This document shows, piece by piece, positions 43,917 to 52,404 of a DNA stretch of 64,000 bases. This DNA comes from CAZUZS01 sp964624795 (lineage in GTDB: Bacteria; Calditrichota; Calditrichia; RBG-13-44-9), in assembly GCA_964624795.1 (NCBI GenBank), contig CAZUZS010000019.1, positions 5,138 through 69,137 of the forward strand, given 5' to 3'. A program made the translations under genes and the position numbers. Below the pieces are notes generated by a model. That model was not told the origin of the DNA, searched no databases, and saw nothing but the letters and a program-made list of their open reading frames with translations. Numbering within the stretch: position 1 is the stretch's first letter; every line of letters starts with the position of its first letter.

Positions 43917-44290
43917 ATGGGCCTCTTGTATGAAGATTTGACCTTTAAAATCATCGGAGCCGCAAAAGAAGTGTACAAAGAACTTGGCGCGGGGTATCTT
44001 GAATCTGTATATGAAGATGCACTCTGTTATGAATTGGATTTGTTGAAAATCTCTTATCTTCGACAGGCATACCTGAATATTCGTTACAAAGAAGCAGTTT
44101 TTGAGAACCGCTTCCGGGCGGATTTGCTGGTGGAGAATAAGGTGCTGGTTGAAAACAAGGCCACAAAAAAAACATCACTAACCAGGATATGGCCATTCTT
44201 ATAAACTATCTAAAAACGACAGGACTAAAAATCGGACTCCTATTCAATTTTGGAGCAACCCAATTTGAAATGATCCGCAGAATTTACTAA
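43917..44290 (+). pseudogene. GxxExxY protein gene with a frameshift
   Basis: The first frame (43917-44204) gives DLTFKIIGAAKEVYKELGAG, YLESVYEDALCYEL and RADLLVENKVLVENKATKK, the opening of the GxxExxY family (a PDDEXK-like fold). It then runs into an early stop. The other frame continues exactly where the family should, NITNQDMAILINYLKTTGLK and IGLLFNFG..., to a stop at 44290. The break lies in the run of eight As at 44165-44172; one more A restores a product of about 124 residues, the usual family size. It is either a real frameshift, a phase-variable tract or a homopolymer error. The gene lies inside inverted repeats. Confidence 0.85.
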
Positions 44291-44420
44291 AAATTTGAAT
44301 TCACTACGGAGTTAAATGAAGATGTGCTGAAAAGTAATGTAATCTTTTGACCCTCTGATTTTTGACTGGCATTGACAAACTCAGTATGAGGGTGCTTAGT
44401 TTGTTTTTATATTCAAAAAA

Positions 44421-44452
44421 CTCCGTGTAGAATCTGTGAGACTTCCGTGGTA
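44421..44452 (-). repeat. Right inverted repeat flanking the GxxExxY gene
   Basis: CTCCGTG near 44421 and TTCCGTGGTA at 44443-44452. The reverse complement reads TACCACGGAA ... CACGGAG, matching the left element in order, with a two-base difference in spacing. Confidence 0.6.
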
Positions 44453-44469
44453 AAACAAAAACCGGGTCG

Positions 44470-44985
44470 ATGACAATGAATGAAAAATTACAGTTTCTCA
44501 AAAACGTCTATCTTTTTCATGACATGGATGAAAAATATATCGAGAATTTTCTCTCGGCAATGCAAATGAAGGAGTATTCCAAAGGGCAGGAAATCATTGT
44601 TGAAGGCGAGAAGGGAGACAGTCTGTTTGTCCTTTTCAAGGGAAAAGTTTCAGTAACTAAAAAAATGACACTTTTTGCCGAATATCAGGAAATGAGCCGG
44701 GTAGATAAAGCGCTCATCCGGCTGAAGGACACGGACCATGCTTTCTTCGGGGAGATGTCGTTGTGCGGAGAGGCAGAAGAGCGCTCGGCGACGGTTACCG
44801 CGGATTCTGAGTGTGTCCTGGGGGAAATTACGGCAGAGGAGATTTCTCGTTTGCTGAAAGCGCATGGAGATGTGGGAAGGAAATTTTACCGGAATCTGGC
44901 CAAGGTGTTGGCGGACCGGCTGCGCAAGGCGAATCGGGATGTTTTAAAATTGACCACCGCCTTGACTTTAGCTCTGGAAGAGTGA
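44470..44985 (+). CDS. Cyclic-nucleotide-binding domain protein
   Basis: 171 residues (starts at 44470 or 44476). It is almost entirely one cNMP domain: helix, FLSAMQMKEYSKGQEIIVEG, GDSLFVLFKGKVSVTKK, then FFGEMSLCGEAEERSATVTA, the phosphate-binding cassette in which GEMSLCG...RSATV matches the Gly-Glu ... Arg-Ser-Ala pattern. There is no DNA-binding or kinase domain after it. The next gene, a HEAT-like protein, begins 28 bases downstream and is probably its partner. The ligand may be cAMP or cGMP. Confidence 0.87.
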   Translation: MTMNEKLQFLKNVYLFHDMDEKYIENFLSAMQMKEYSKGQEIIVEGEKGDSLFVLFKGKVSVTKKMTLFAEYQEMSRVDKALIRLKDTDHAFFGEMSLCGEAEERSATVTADSECVLGEITAEEISRLLKAHGDVGRKFYRNLAKVLADRLRKANRDVLKLTTALTLALEE

Positions 44986-45013
44986 TAAATATTACAGGGA
45001 AGGTGAAGCCAGG

Positions 45014-46837
45014 ATGGCACCCAACAAGCTTTTTAATCATGTCGTCAGCATCTATTTCCACCGACCCCTTCCGCTGCCGCGGGAAAATTATCTCGACGTT
45101 GTGAGTAAGCAACCCGCTAAAATTCGAACGCAGGTTGCCCGCTACTGCCATTTCCCGGAGGTCGTGCAATATCTGGCCGATGATCCGAATAAAGAGGTTG
45201 CCGCAGAAGCCCGCCAGAATGAATTCTGGCAGTTATTAGGACAATACTTTTCCCTGCTTTCCATTTCAAAAAAAGAAAAAATCCAATTTATCCGGCGCGA
45301 GGGATTGGCCAATATCCTGGTATTTGTTATTTTTGAGGCTGATATCGAGGTGCTGCGCGAGCTCTATTTTCATCCCGATATTTCGGTGCCGATGCTGAAC
45401 ACCCTGAAGAATTGCATCGCCGAAAGATGTAAGACGGGGAAAGGCAAGTCCGTTCTGGATTTGCTGGAATCCGTAATAAAAGTGCGGCGGCGCAGAATCT
45501 TCCGGGTGACAGAGGTCTTTCACAATTCCAAAATCTCCGACGCCCGACAGTCCGTGACAAAGATATTTTCGTTCCTACTGGACGAAGACGAAGTAGTGGT
45601 GATGAGCGCCGTGAATGTCCTGAAATATTATGAGTATCCCATCGTGCGTCAGTGCATTTTCCTCGATAATCCGTTCAGGAATGTAGCTGCCGACAGTGAA
45701 AAAATATGGATGCTGCTGCAGAAATTGCTGAAATATTATCATCTTTCAAACAGGCCCCATGTTGAAACAGACATTCCCGAATCTGGCCCAGAATTCAACC
45801 AGCAGTCTTTTTTGGAAGATATTCTCTTGCGCAAGCTCCAGTTGATCGATCAATGCGCGGCCAATTTGCCCCGGGCGGAAAATCTGGTGACACTGGCCCG
45901 CGCTTATCTCGATGCCGATTCCCGGGTTCGCGAGAAGGCCAAGTCCGTTCTGAACCTCGAAGAACTCCTGGCATTGATAAGCGATCCGACTTTTCCGCAG
46001 GGAATCGGCTACCACCTGATCGGGATCCTGAAAAAGATTCCTTCGGATTATGTACAAAGGCGGATTTCAGAAATCTTTTTGGAGATTAACGAGCGGGCGC
46101 GACGCCGGATGCGTGAAATGGAACTGAGCATCAATGCCTATTTTGATATCGTGTTCAATTCGCTGGGCTACCCAAAGATTCATCAGATTCACCAGACATT
46201 CAAAATTCTGGAAGCAGCCAAGAAATTGACGGTCAGTTTTATCCAGCGGACCGAGGGCGTCAACATCGATTATGATCAGATCCTGATCATGTATGGAAAA
46301 ATATTCGAATTCTACCAGGGAAAGCTGCTCGAAATTTACCAGGATCTGAATCACAACCGCATCAAAGAACTGGGAGAAATACACGAATTTATTTTGATGG
46401 TACTGAACCTGCCCGGCGATTATATCGAAAAGGAAAGATATGGCAGGGATGGTGATTCCCGCTTGTTTCGCCGGATGGAGAACCGTATTCGCACTATATG
46501 GCGGTCCGCAATCGGCCAGTACTTAGGGCGCATACGGGAATTGGATGAAATGATCCGCCGCAAGTGGCTGCACCGTATCGGCAGCAACCAGGAACGACAA
46601 AAGTTGAATAGGGACATGCGCCTGGCGATTCAAAAAATGGAAGTAGAATATAAAAGCGAGGCGAAGTGCAGCCTGCAGACAGCCTGCAAAAGCTGCAAAA
46701 GGCGTCCCTGTGCCGCAGAGCGCTATTTGCGGCAGACCGAATTTTTTCTGGGTGAATTATTGGACGACATCGCCGGCAGCGAAAAAAAGCGACCACCGGT
46801 GCTGGTTGAAGATTTGACGATGCAGAGGGCTTCCTGA
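45014..46837 (+). CDS. Large helical-repeat (HEAT-like) protein with C-terminal cysteine cluster
   Basis: I do not recognise a named family. 607 residues, helical and charged throughout. The N-terminal third has HEAT-like units (VARYCHFPEVVQYLADDPNK, EVLRELYFHPDISVPMLNTL, then DARQSVTKIFSFLLDEDEVVV). A further helical region lies at about 220-540. Near residues 551-566 comes CSLQTACKSCKRRPC, i.e. C-x5-C-x2-C-x4-C, which looks like a metal or Fe-S site. No membrane segment. AAGGTG precedes the ATG. It is coupled to the cNMP-domain gene, suggesting a cyclic-nucleotide-responsive scaffold. Confidence 0.65.
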   Translation: MAPNKLFNHVVSIYFHRPLPLPRENYLDVVSKQPAKIRTQVARYCHFPEVVQYLADDPNKEVAAEARQNEFWQLLGQYFSLLSISKKEKIQFIRREGLANILVFVIFEADIEVLRELYFHPDISVPMLNTLKNCIAERCKTGKGKSVLDLLESVIKVRRRRIFRVTEVFHNSKISDARQSVTKIFSFLLDEDEVVVMSAVNVLKYYEYPIVRQCIFLDNPFRNVAADSEKIWMLLQKLLKYYHLSNRPHVETDIPESGPEFNQQSFLEDILLRKLQLIDQCAANLPRAENLVTLARAYLDADSRVREKAKSVLNLEELLALISDPTFPQGIGYHLIGILKKIPSDYVQRRISEIFLEINERARRRMREMELSINAYFDIVFNSLGYPKIHQIHQTFKILEAAKKLTVSFIQRTEGVNIDYDQILIMYGKIFEFYQGKLLEIYQDLNHNRIKELGEIHEFILMVLNLPGDYIEKERYGRDGDSRLFRRMENRIRTIWRSAIGQYLGRIRELDEMIRRKWLHRIGSNQERQKLNRDMRLAIQKMEVEYKSEAKCSLQTACKSCKRRPCAAERYLRQTEFFLGELLDDIAGSEKKRPPVLVEDLTMQRAS

Positions 46838-47033
46838 GGCAGGGAACAAGGTCCGAATTGTCAAACGGAATTATTCAGAACTTACCTGGAATTACACAGA
46901 AAAGCACTTGGTAATTGAGAACAGGCTGATAAAGAAAGATTTAGGTTGGCGGTTTGAAAAATTAGGCAATAAATATAGAGATTTATTTCTTATTCCATAA
47001 AATCACTTGAACCAAGTAGAAATCTCGATCATC

Positions 47034-48458
47034 CTACAACCGAAAATAATCCTCGAAATTAAGGCTGAATCCTTTCGGGTGGTATTCGCCCAACCCGCGG
47101 TTTAGAACGTAATCTCCCCGATAGCTGCGGTTGGCAACTTTTTTGAGAACTTCGATAAACCGGTCGATTTCCGCTTTGGTGTTATACATCCCGAAGCTGG
47201 CCCGTAGCGCACCCGGAATTCGGGAACGGTCTCCCTGCAGCATTTCCTGCTCGATGCGGCGCGATTCTTCCTCATCCACACTCATCAACTGCTTGATGTA
47301 GGGATGGGCGCAGAAGCATCCGTTGCGCACCCCGATGCCGCCCTCGTAATTGAGGATGGCAGCCGCCAGTGAATGATGCATCTCTTTTACATTAAAAGCA
47401 ATCACTCCCAGGCGATTGTCCACGACGTTGGGGTCGGCGCTGCCGTAAATCTCGATCCCGGGAATCTCCTTCATCCGCTGCAGCATGTGGCGGGTAAGCA
47501 CCTTTTCATGCTCTGCAACCTGATCCATCCCGATCTTCTCCAGGGTTAACAGCGATTCTGCCAGCGCCACCACGCCCACCGTATTTGGGGTGCCGGCCTC
47601 CTCTTTCTCCGGCGCATCTGCCCAGTAGGCGTAATCCAGAGAAACGATATTCACCGTGCCACCGCCCACGTAATCGGGATCGCCACTTGCAAAAAACGAT
47701 TTGTCGCCAATGAGCACGCCGGTGCCGAACGGTGCGTAAATTTTATGTGCGGAGAGCGCCAGGAAATCGATGTGCCCGGGATCGCTCTGCGATTTCATGT
47801 CAATCGCACGGTGCGGCGCTAATTGGGCGGCGTCGATCAGAATCCGGGTGCCGTGTTCGTGGGCGATCTCCGCCAGGCGGTTCACATCGTTTACCCAGCC
47901 GGTCACGTTGGAAGCGCCGGTAATCGCCAGCAGCGCCACCTTGCCGTGATATTTGCGCAGCTGCCGGATCAGGTCATCTTCGTCCAGGCTGCCGTTCGCG
48001 TGAATCTCGATATGGACCACGTTGGCATTCGCCCGCCACGGCAGGTCGTTGGAATGGTGCTCCATTTTGCTGACCAGCACAACTTCATCTTTGCCGATGG
48101 GCAGGCGGTGCGCCAGCTTGTTGATCGCCTCGGTGGCGTTTTTCCCGAAAATGACCGCGTGGGTAGCCAAATCAACATTTACAAAATCCGCTACTACTTC
48201 CCGTCCGTAATCATAGACTGCCGAACAGAGCTGCGATTTGAAACCTGTGCCACGGTGAATGCTGCTGTACCACTCCATGAATTCGTTAATTTTGTCCATC
48301 ACCGGTTTCAAAGAAGGCGTGCTGGCGCCATTATCAAAATTTATATATTGGCGGCTGCTTCCATCGAGGAGCGGCACCCGCTTTTCGTACCCGACAATAT
48401 ATTGATTGATATTTTCGATGTTTAAAGCAGATTTGGTGAATGAATGCATGACTTCCAT
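47034..48458 (-). CDS. Cysteine desulfurase-like class V aminotransferase
   Basis: 474 residues from the start at 48458, where TTAGGAGA has good spacing; the frame runs on to 48590 without a ribosome site. PLP binding is shown by SAHKIYAPFGTGVLIG (the Schiff-base Lys), with ALLAITGASNVTGWVNDV and LIDAAQLAPHRAI before it. RNGCFCAHPYIKQL gives cysteines in the catalytic-loop position of SufS/CsdA-type enzymes. It therefore probably takes sulfur from cysteine, though a selenocysteine or other amino acid lyase role is possible. No SufE, SufBCD or IscU gene is nearby. Confidence 0.88.
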   Translation of the reverse strand: MEVMHSFTKSALNIENINQYIVGYEKRVPLLDGSSRQYINFDNGASTPSLKPVMDKINEFMEWYSSIHRGTGFKSQLCSAVYDYGREVVADFVNVDLATHAVIFGKNATEAINKLAHRLPIGKDEVVLVSKMEHHSNDLPWRANANVVHIEIHANGSLDEDDLIRQLRKYHGKVALLAITGASNVTGWVNDVNRLAEIAHEHGTRILIDAAQLAPHRAIDMKSQSDPGHIDFLALSAHKIYAPFGTGVLIGDKSFFASGDPDYVGGGTVNIVSLDYAYWADAPEKEEAGTPNTVGVVALAESLLTLEKIGMDQVAEHEKVLTRHMLQRMKEIPGIEIYGSADPNVVDNRLGVIAFNVKEMHHSLAAAILNYEGGIGVRNGCFCAHPYIKQLMSVDEEESRRIEQEMLQGDRSRIPGALRASFGMYNTKAEIDRFIEVLKKVANRSYRGDYVLNRGLGEYHPKGFSLNFEDYFRL

Positions 48459-48814
48459 ATTTTCTCTCCTAAGCTGGCACCGAATAGTTGTTAGAAGGGC
48501 AGCCTTCGGGCGGAAAGCAATGAAATGTCGGCTAACTAAAGCGGCAGGCATGTCGTGCTTTTCATCCACAGGGAACTGCCGAAACTCCAATTATTATCGT
48601 GATAATTGAGGATCAGTTCAAGCATTTTTTAAAACAGAATTTTGATGGAGTAATGGAGTAGTGGGATATTTGCCGAAGCAATCACTAAGGACAGAAGGAC
48701 ACCTCACCGGCGAGAAAAGAGCATCCAAGCCGAAAAGTGCAGTCGTTCTCACTGATATGGGTCATTTTGTGCCAGGCGCTCCAAGCACCAAGCCCCATGA
48801 TCTATGCACGATCA
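48459..48814. other. 356-base spacer upstream of the desulfurase-like gene
   Basis: No coding frame is convincing. It contains the promoter/operator candidate at 48588-48621 and the long leader of the desulfurase-like gene. The right part, about 48640-48814, looks like decayed sequence downstream of the ICMT-like gene. Confidence 0.4.
48588..48621 (-). promoter_or_regulatory. Promoter and palindrome upstream of the desulfurase-like gene
   Basis: On the minus strand TTGAAC (48621-48616), 17 bases, then GATAAT (48598-48593). The -10 box is covered by an inverted repeat, CAATTAT (48588-48594) and ATAATTG (48602-48608), with a 7-base centre. A repressor could bind there. Promoter strength and regulator are unknown. 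Confidence 0.4.
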
Positions 48815-49387
48815 CTATGCATTATACCACATCTTGAGCGCCATGAGAAGCAGGATGACTGCAAAGCTGATAAAAGTGCTTTTTTCAGAACGAATGGCGG
48901 CTGGCACATCGGGCGACACCGGATTTTTCGCGAATACCGGTTTTAGCCGGGGAAGGAATCGCGGTACCTGTTTGCGGTAATCCAGATATTCCTGGCCGAA
49001 GAGGTTTTCCAGCTTGTCTTCTTCCAGTTTGACGATAAGGTGATATTGAATGCCAAAAAATATCCAGACTGCAAACAACAGCCAGGGCAGCCAAATATTG
49101 GCAATAACCGCAGCCCCGGTGTACATTGCCATATTGCCAATGTAAAGCGGATTGCGCACCCTGCCAAACGGTCCGCTGGCAACCAGTTGCGGAGCACCTA
49201 CATTGCGGGTGCGAGTCGCGCCGCCTGCGTAAGCAACACCCCAGATGCGGACCATTTCACCAACCACCATAAGTGCCACGCCCCACGAAAACGATTGCAA
49301 CGAAGGCTGGGCAAAAAATATGACGACGAGAATAAATGGGACCGGTGTAAAACCGCGGTATTTGAAGAAGAATTGACGAATGTCCAA
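48815..49387 (-). CDS. ICMT-like membrane methyltransferase
   Basis: 190 residues, four or five membrane helices. GPFGRVRNPLYIGNMAMYTG and LEEDKLENLFGQEYLDYRKQ followed by VPRFLP are the SAM- and substrate-binding signature of the isoprenylcysteine carboxyl methyltransferase/phospholipid methyltransferase group. Translation probably starts at TTG at 49387, one base past the preceding stop, with GGAG eight bases upstream inside the Gfo/Idh gene. In bacteria such proteins methylate isoprenoid or lipid substrates that are mostly unassigned. The coding strand and coupling place it last in the operon with the GWxTD and Gfo/Idh genes. Confidence 0.82.
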   Translation of the reverse strand: MDIRQFFFKYRGFTPVPFILVVIFFAQPSLQSFSWGVALMVVGEMVRIWGVAYAGGATRTRNVGAPQLVASGPFGRVRNPLYIGNMAMYTGAAVIANIWLPWLLFAVWIFFGIQYHLIVKLEEDKLENLFGQEYLDYRKQVPRFLPRLKPVFAKNPVSPDVPAAIRSEKSTFISFAVILLLMALKMWYNA

Positions 49388-49388
49388 G

Positions 49389-50411
49389 TCAGATGCTCCA
49401 TTGTGTTTTTACAAGATGTGCATGTTCCTCGATATTTTTCAAAATTGCGCGCGCGACCCGCAACGCCCGAACACCATCTTTTCCGCTGACGGCAACCGGC
49501 TGATCTTTAAGAATGGATTGCAGAAAGAGCGTCAGCTCATAATTCAGTGGATTTATATCCTTTTTCTCGTAGCGGGTGTAGCGGATTTCCTTTCGATCTT
49601 TTCCCTCTCCCACCGACCCAAGCGAGAATGCCAGGTTCTGGCCCTGGTTGTCGGCGGCGGGATCGGTTATATGGTAAACCTCACTGGCACCTTCCAGGAA
49701 ATCCACGGAAATGTAGGCGTTTGGCTGGAAAAAGCGCATCTTGCGCATTTTACGGGTCGAGATGCGGCTGGCGGTGACGTTCGCCACACAGCCGTTCTCG
49801 AAATTCAGCCGGCAGTTGGCGATGTCCTCGCTGGGCGAAATAATCGAAACACCGCTGGCGTCGATGCTTTTTACCGGGCTGTGCACAAAACTCAGGATCA
49901 GGTCAATGTCATGTATCATGAGATCCATGACTACCGCTACATCAGTGCCCCGGGGATTGAAGGTGGAGAGGCGGTGCGATTCAATGAAGAGTGGATCGAT
50001 TGCAATTCCTTCCAGCGCCAGGAATGCCGGGTTGAAGCGCTCGATATGACCGACCTGCAGTTTGAGGCCTTTCTCGTCCGCCAGGGCGACAATCTCCTCA
50101 CCCTGTTCCACTGTTTCAGTAACCGGTTTTTCGATAAAGACGTGCTTACCGGCTTTAATTGCCTGAAGTGCATACAGGTAATGCGTGATTGTGGGAGTTA
50201 CAACGCTTACTGCGTCCACTTTTTCCACTAATTTTTCGAATTCCGGAAAGGCCGGCACACCGAATTCGTTTTCAATTACGTTGGCGCGTTTTGCATCGGT
50301 GTCAAAGATACCGATGAGGTCCGCTTGCGGAATGGCCTTCAGTTGCTGCACATGCCAGCGGCCAAGATGACCAACACCGGTCACACCGATTTTAATTTTA
50401 TCTGCTGTCAT
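49389..50411 (-). CDS. Gfo/Idh/MocA-family sugar oxidoreductase
   Basis: 340 residues from the start at 50411 (AGGAGG about 9 bases before it). IGVTGVGHLGRWHVQQL binds NAD(P), HVFIEKPVTE supplies the conserved EKP lysine, and VGHIERFNPAFLAL with DLMIHDIDLILSFV supply the catalytic Asp-His region. The subfamily with HIERFNP often sits beside lipid A genes and includes GnnA-type UDP-GlcNAc oxidases. A lipid A acyltransferase and lpxK lie a few kilobases away, so a role in making an aminosugar for lipid A is an attractive but unproven idea. Overlaps the GWxTD stop by four bases. Confidence 0.85.
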   Translation of the reverse strand: MTADKIKIGVTGVGHLGRWHVQQLKAIPQADLIGIFDTDAKRANVIENEFGVPAFPEFEKLVEKVDAVSVVTPTITHYLYALQAIKAGKHVFIEKPVTETVEQGEEIVALADEKGLKLQVGHIERFNPAFLALEGIAIDPLFIESHRLSTFNPRGTDVAVVMDLMIHDIDLILSFVHSPVKSIDASGVSIISPSEDIANCRLNFENGCVANVTASRISTRKMRKMRFFQPNAYISVDFLEGASEVYHITDPAADNQGQNLAFSLGSVGEGKDRKEIRYTRYEKKDINPLNYELTLFLQSILKDQPVAVSGKDGVRALRVARAILKNIEEHAHLVKTQWSI

Positions 50412-51691
50412 GGAGTCGGCTCCTCCTGGTTGTCTATTAGCCGGTAGCGTTTGCGGCCATCCAGCGCCCGAAAGGTGAATCTCAATTGCTGATCTGGCAG
50501 GTTGTATGTCCATTTCATATAGGGATTCACCGGGCTCAGGCTGAGGTCTTCAATTTGGGAAGGTTTGCCATAAATAACATAAATCTTTCCCGGATCGGTG
50601 CGCCATCCGTTTCGCCCTTTTTTACCCCATCTCATATCGGCGGTGTCCACGCGACTGTAAAATTCCGCTTCAACTTCGTTGAACGCAGTTGCCGGTGTGG
50701 GATCCTTTTCTTTCCAAAAGGCGCGAAATGCATTTTGCTGTTCCTGCTTGTTTCCTTTAGTCAACTTTTTGTAAAAGTCTTCCGGCACAATTAGCTGAAT
50801 GGGCTTGAGGGCATACTCTATATCCCGGATGCTGCGCGGTTTGTTAAACCAGGTGATATGAAACGGCAGTTTTTGCCACAAACTATCCCGGCCTGCGCGG
50901 TACAGAATGCTGATCAGGTAGTCGCCTTCATCCCATTTTAAGAATGGTGGATAAAGACTGATGCGGACATTCCGGTTTTCCACTGCGAGGGCTGTGTCTG
51001 CCCGGAAGAGCGCCTCGGCAGATTCTTCCCTCGAAATATTGAATTTAACGTTTACCGACGAGCTGCTATCTGCGAAGATGTTTAGAAAAACGGACAGAGC
51101 CTTGTTGAATATAACATCTTCGCGCAAAACCAACGGGCGATCCTGGAACAACGATGGATAGTTTTGCCTGTTCTGCGATGAATCGCAAAAAACAGGAGGA
51201 GAAGCATAGAAGTTGCGTCTTTCCGGCAAGAGGATTTTTAATGCGTACTGCCGGTGCTGATCCCCCTGTAGATCCTGGTAGATTAATTTCAGATGGTAAT
51301 TCCCTGCCGGGAGAGAAATTGAGTCCGTCGTTAGAAAAAAGTCTTCCCGGCTGTTGGTCTTCTCGAAATCGGAGATTAGCAGCGTCGATTCCCAGGTTCG
51401 TGAATAAACGGCGTTAGATTTTTCGTTTACTAGGTCAACCTGTATTCTGAAATTTGCAGTGTATCCGGCATTTCTCAGGGTAAATTGAAGATAGTCATAC
51501 ATGATGTCTGCCATCAGGTATAACTTGTATTGATTCTCGCCCAGGGCAACAGGGTAGGCGCGAAACAGAATGGGGTTGATCGAAGCGGATTTACCCGCGC
51601 GGTCGTGGCTCCGGTCGACCTGCCGGTATGCATTCTGGCCAAAGAGAAGAAGGCAGGTGAAAAGGACAATTCCAAAAGAGCGTAACCACAT
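50408..51691 (-). CDS. GWxTD-domain secreted protein
   Basis: About 427 residues. The start at 51691 gives a signal peptide (MWLRSFGIVLFTCLLLFGQ) and has AAGG spaced six bases before it; in-frame Met codons further up lack that. The body is beta-rich. Near the C-terminus WGKKGRNGWRTDPGKIYVIY contains the GWxTD signature, followed by YGKPSQIE and a terminal domain ending at RYRLID. GWxTD proteins are known mainly as conserved sequence families of FCB phyla without experimental function. It heads the operon with the oxidoreductase and the methyltransferase. Confidence 0.85.
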   Translation of the reverse strand: MWLRSFGIVLFTCLLLFGQNAYRQVDRSHDRAGKSASINPILFRAYPVALGENQYKLYLMADIMYDYLQFTLRNAGYTANFRIQVDLVNEKSNAVYSRTWESTLLISDFEKTNSREDFFLTTDSISLPAGNYHLKLIYQDLQGDQHRQYALKILLPERRNFYASPPVFCDSSQNRQNYPSLFQDRPLVLREDVIFNKALSVFLNIFADSSSSVNVKFNISREESAEALFRADTALAVENRNVRISLYPPFLKWDEGDYLISILYRAGRDSLWQKLPFHITWFNKPRSIRDIEYALKPIQLIVPEDFYKKLTKGNKQEQQNAFRAFWKEKDPTPATAFNEVEAEFYSRVDTADMRWGKKGRNGWRTDPGKIYVIYGKPSQIEDLSLSPVNPYMKWTYNLPDQQLRFTFRALDGRKRYRLIDNQEEPTP

Positions 51692-51885
51692 AGTAAACCT
51701 TAATTTTTGGAAAAATATACTCATGCTGCCCCGACAAATCAAGGCGTACCTGTTTTGGCAAAAAAGGAAGCCGGTTAATCCGGACCACTATTTCCCAAAT
51801 AACAATTTTAGAAGTTTGGCTTGGTTGATTTCCTGGGCCCGGCAAGCCGGAACTTATCCGTGATTTTCACTTAAAATCAACAGGC

Positions 51886-51916
51886 TTGCATAAATGCAAA
51901 GCAAAATGTAAATTTG
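51886..51916 (+). promoter_or_regulatory. Promoter of rseC-like gene and panD, TTGCAT-N17-TAAATTTG
   Basis: TTGCAT (51886-51891), a 17-base spacer and TAAATTTG (51909-51916). Apart from two bases in the -35 box it matches the three other promoters in the window. The -35 box is part of the palindrome TTGCATAAATGCAA (51886-51899). Confidence 0.65.
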
Positions 51917-51943
51917 CACCGTTTGAATAATATTACGGTGCAA
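51914..51943. repeat. Inverted repeat at the start of the rseC-like transcript
   Basis: TTGCACCG (51914-51921) and CGGTGCAA (51936-51943), perfect eight-base arms around a 14-base A/T-rich centre. It overlaps the -10 region and the expected transcription start, and uses the same TTGCA half-site as the palindrome at 51886-51899. It could be an operator or an RNA hairpin in the leader. Confidence 0.6.
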
Positions 51944-51978
51944 GGAAGAAATTTTATACGGAATTCGGAGAAAGCAGC

Positions 51979-52404
51979 ATGTTGGAGCGCGGCGTGGTTG
52001 TAAGTAATAATGAGAACGGTGTAGATGTTCAGATGCAGCCGTCCGCCTCCTGTGAAGGATGCAACGTGTGTTTTATGGATAAAAGCAAGCTGCAGACTGT
52101 CCATGTAAATCAAAAGGTTTCGGCACAGCCGGGAGACTTTGTAGAGATAGAAGTCTCTCCGGGATTTGCGGTCAAGTCTGCATTTCTCATTTTTTTTCTG
52201 CCGCTGCTTATGCTGCTTGCAGGCTATTTCATTTTTCAATCTTTTCATGGAATTCCTGTGTCAAATCCGTTGTACCGGGGAATTCTTGGTGGAATAGGTG
52301 CGATGGTCGCAACCTACATTGGGGTTTATTATTACGACAAGCACCTGCAAAAATCCACCGCTGCAAAGCAGGTCAGGATCGTGCAAGTGCTAAAATCTTT
52401 TTAG
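51979..52404 (+). CDS. RseC-family (SoxR-reducing system) membrane protein
   Basis: 141 residues. The N-terminal cytoplasmic part holds ASCEGCNVCFMDKS, with three cysteines as in RseC, then VEIEVSPGFAVKSAFLIFFL leads into two membrane helices (about 60-80 and 95-112). RseC proteins support electron transfer to Fe-S sensors or the envelope-stress system; the redox partners (Rnf-like complex) are not in this window. The regulator region upstream contains paired TTGCA repeats. panD begins 34-40 bases after the stop and probably shares the transcript. Confidence 0.85.
   Translation: MLERGVVVSNNENGVDVQMQPSASCEGCNVCFMDKSKLQTVHVNQKVSAQPGDFVEIEVSPGFAVKSAFLIFFLPLLMLLAGYFIFQSFHGIPVSNPLYRGILGGIGAMVATYIGVYYYDKHLQKSTAAKQVRIVQVLKSF

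Noticed and set aside
44372..44403. TTGACA-N18-TTAGTTTG before the cyclic-nucleotide-binding gene
   Set aside because: The -35 box is perfect but the -10 part breaks the TA rule and the spacer is 18. It also lies within the GxxExxY flank. Too weak to add to the promoter set.
47823..48425. 200-codon open frame on the plus strand inside the desulfurase-like gene
   Set aside because: It is the antisense shadow of a gene with intact catalytic motifs, and shows no motif of its own.
48471..48587. Riboswitch in the leader of the desulfurase-like gene
   Set aside because: The long leader invites the idea, but I could not match any known aptamer consensus or a convincing closing helix.
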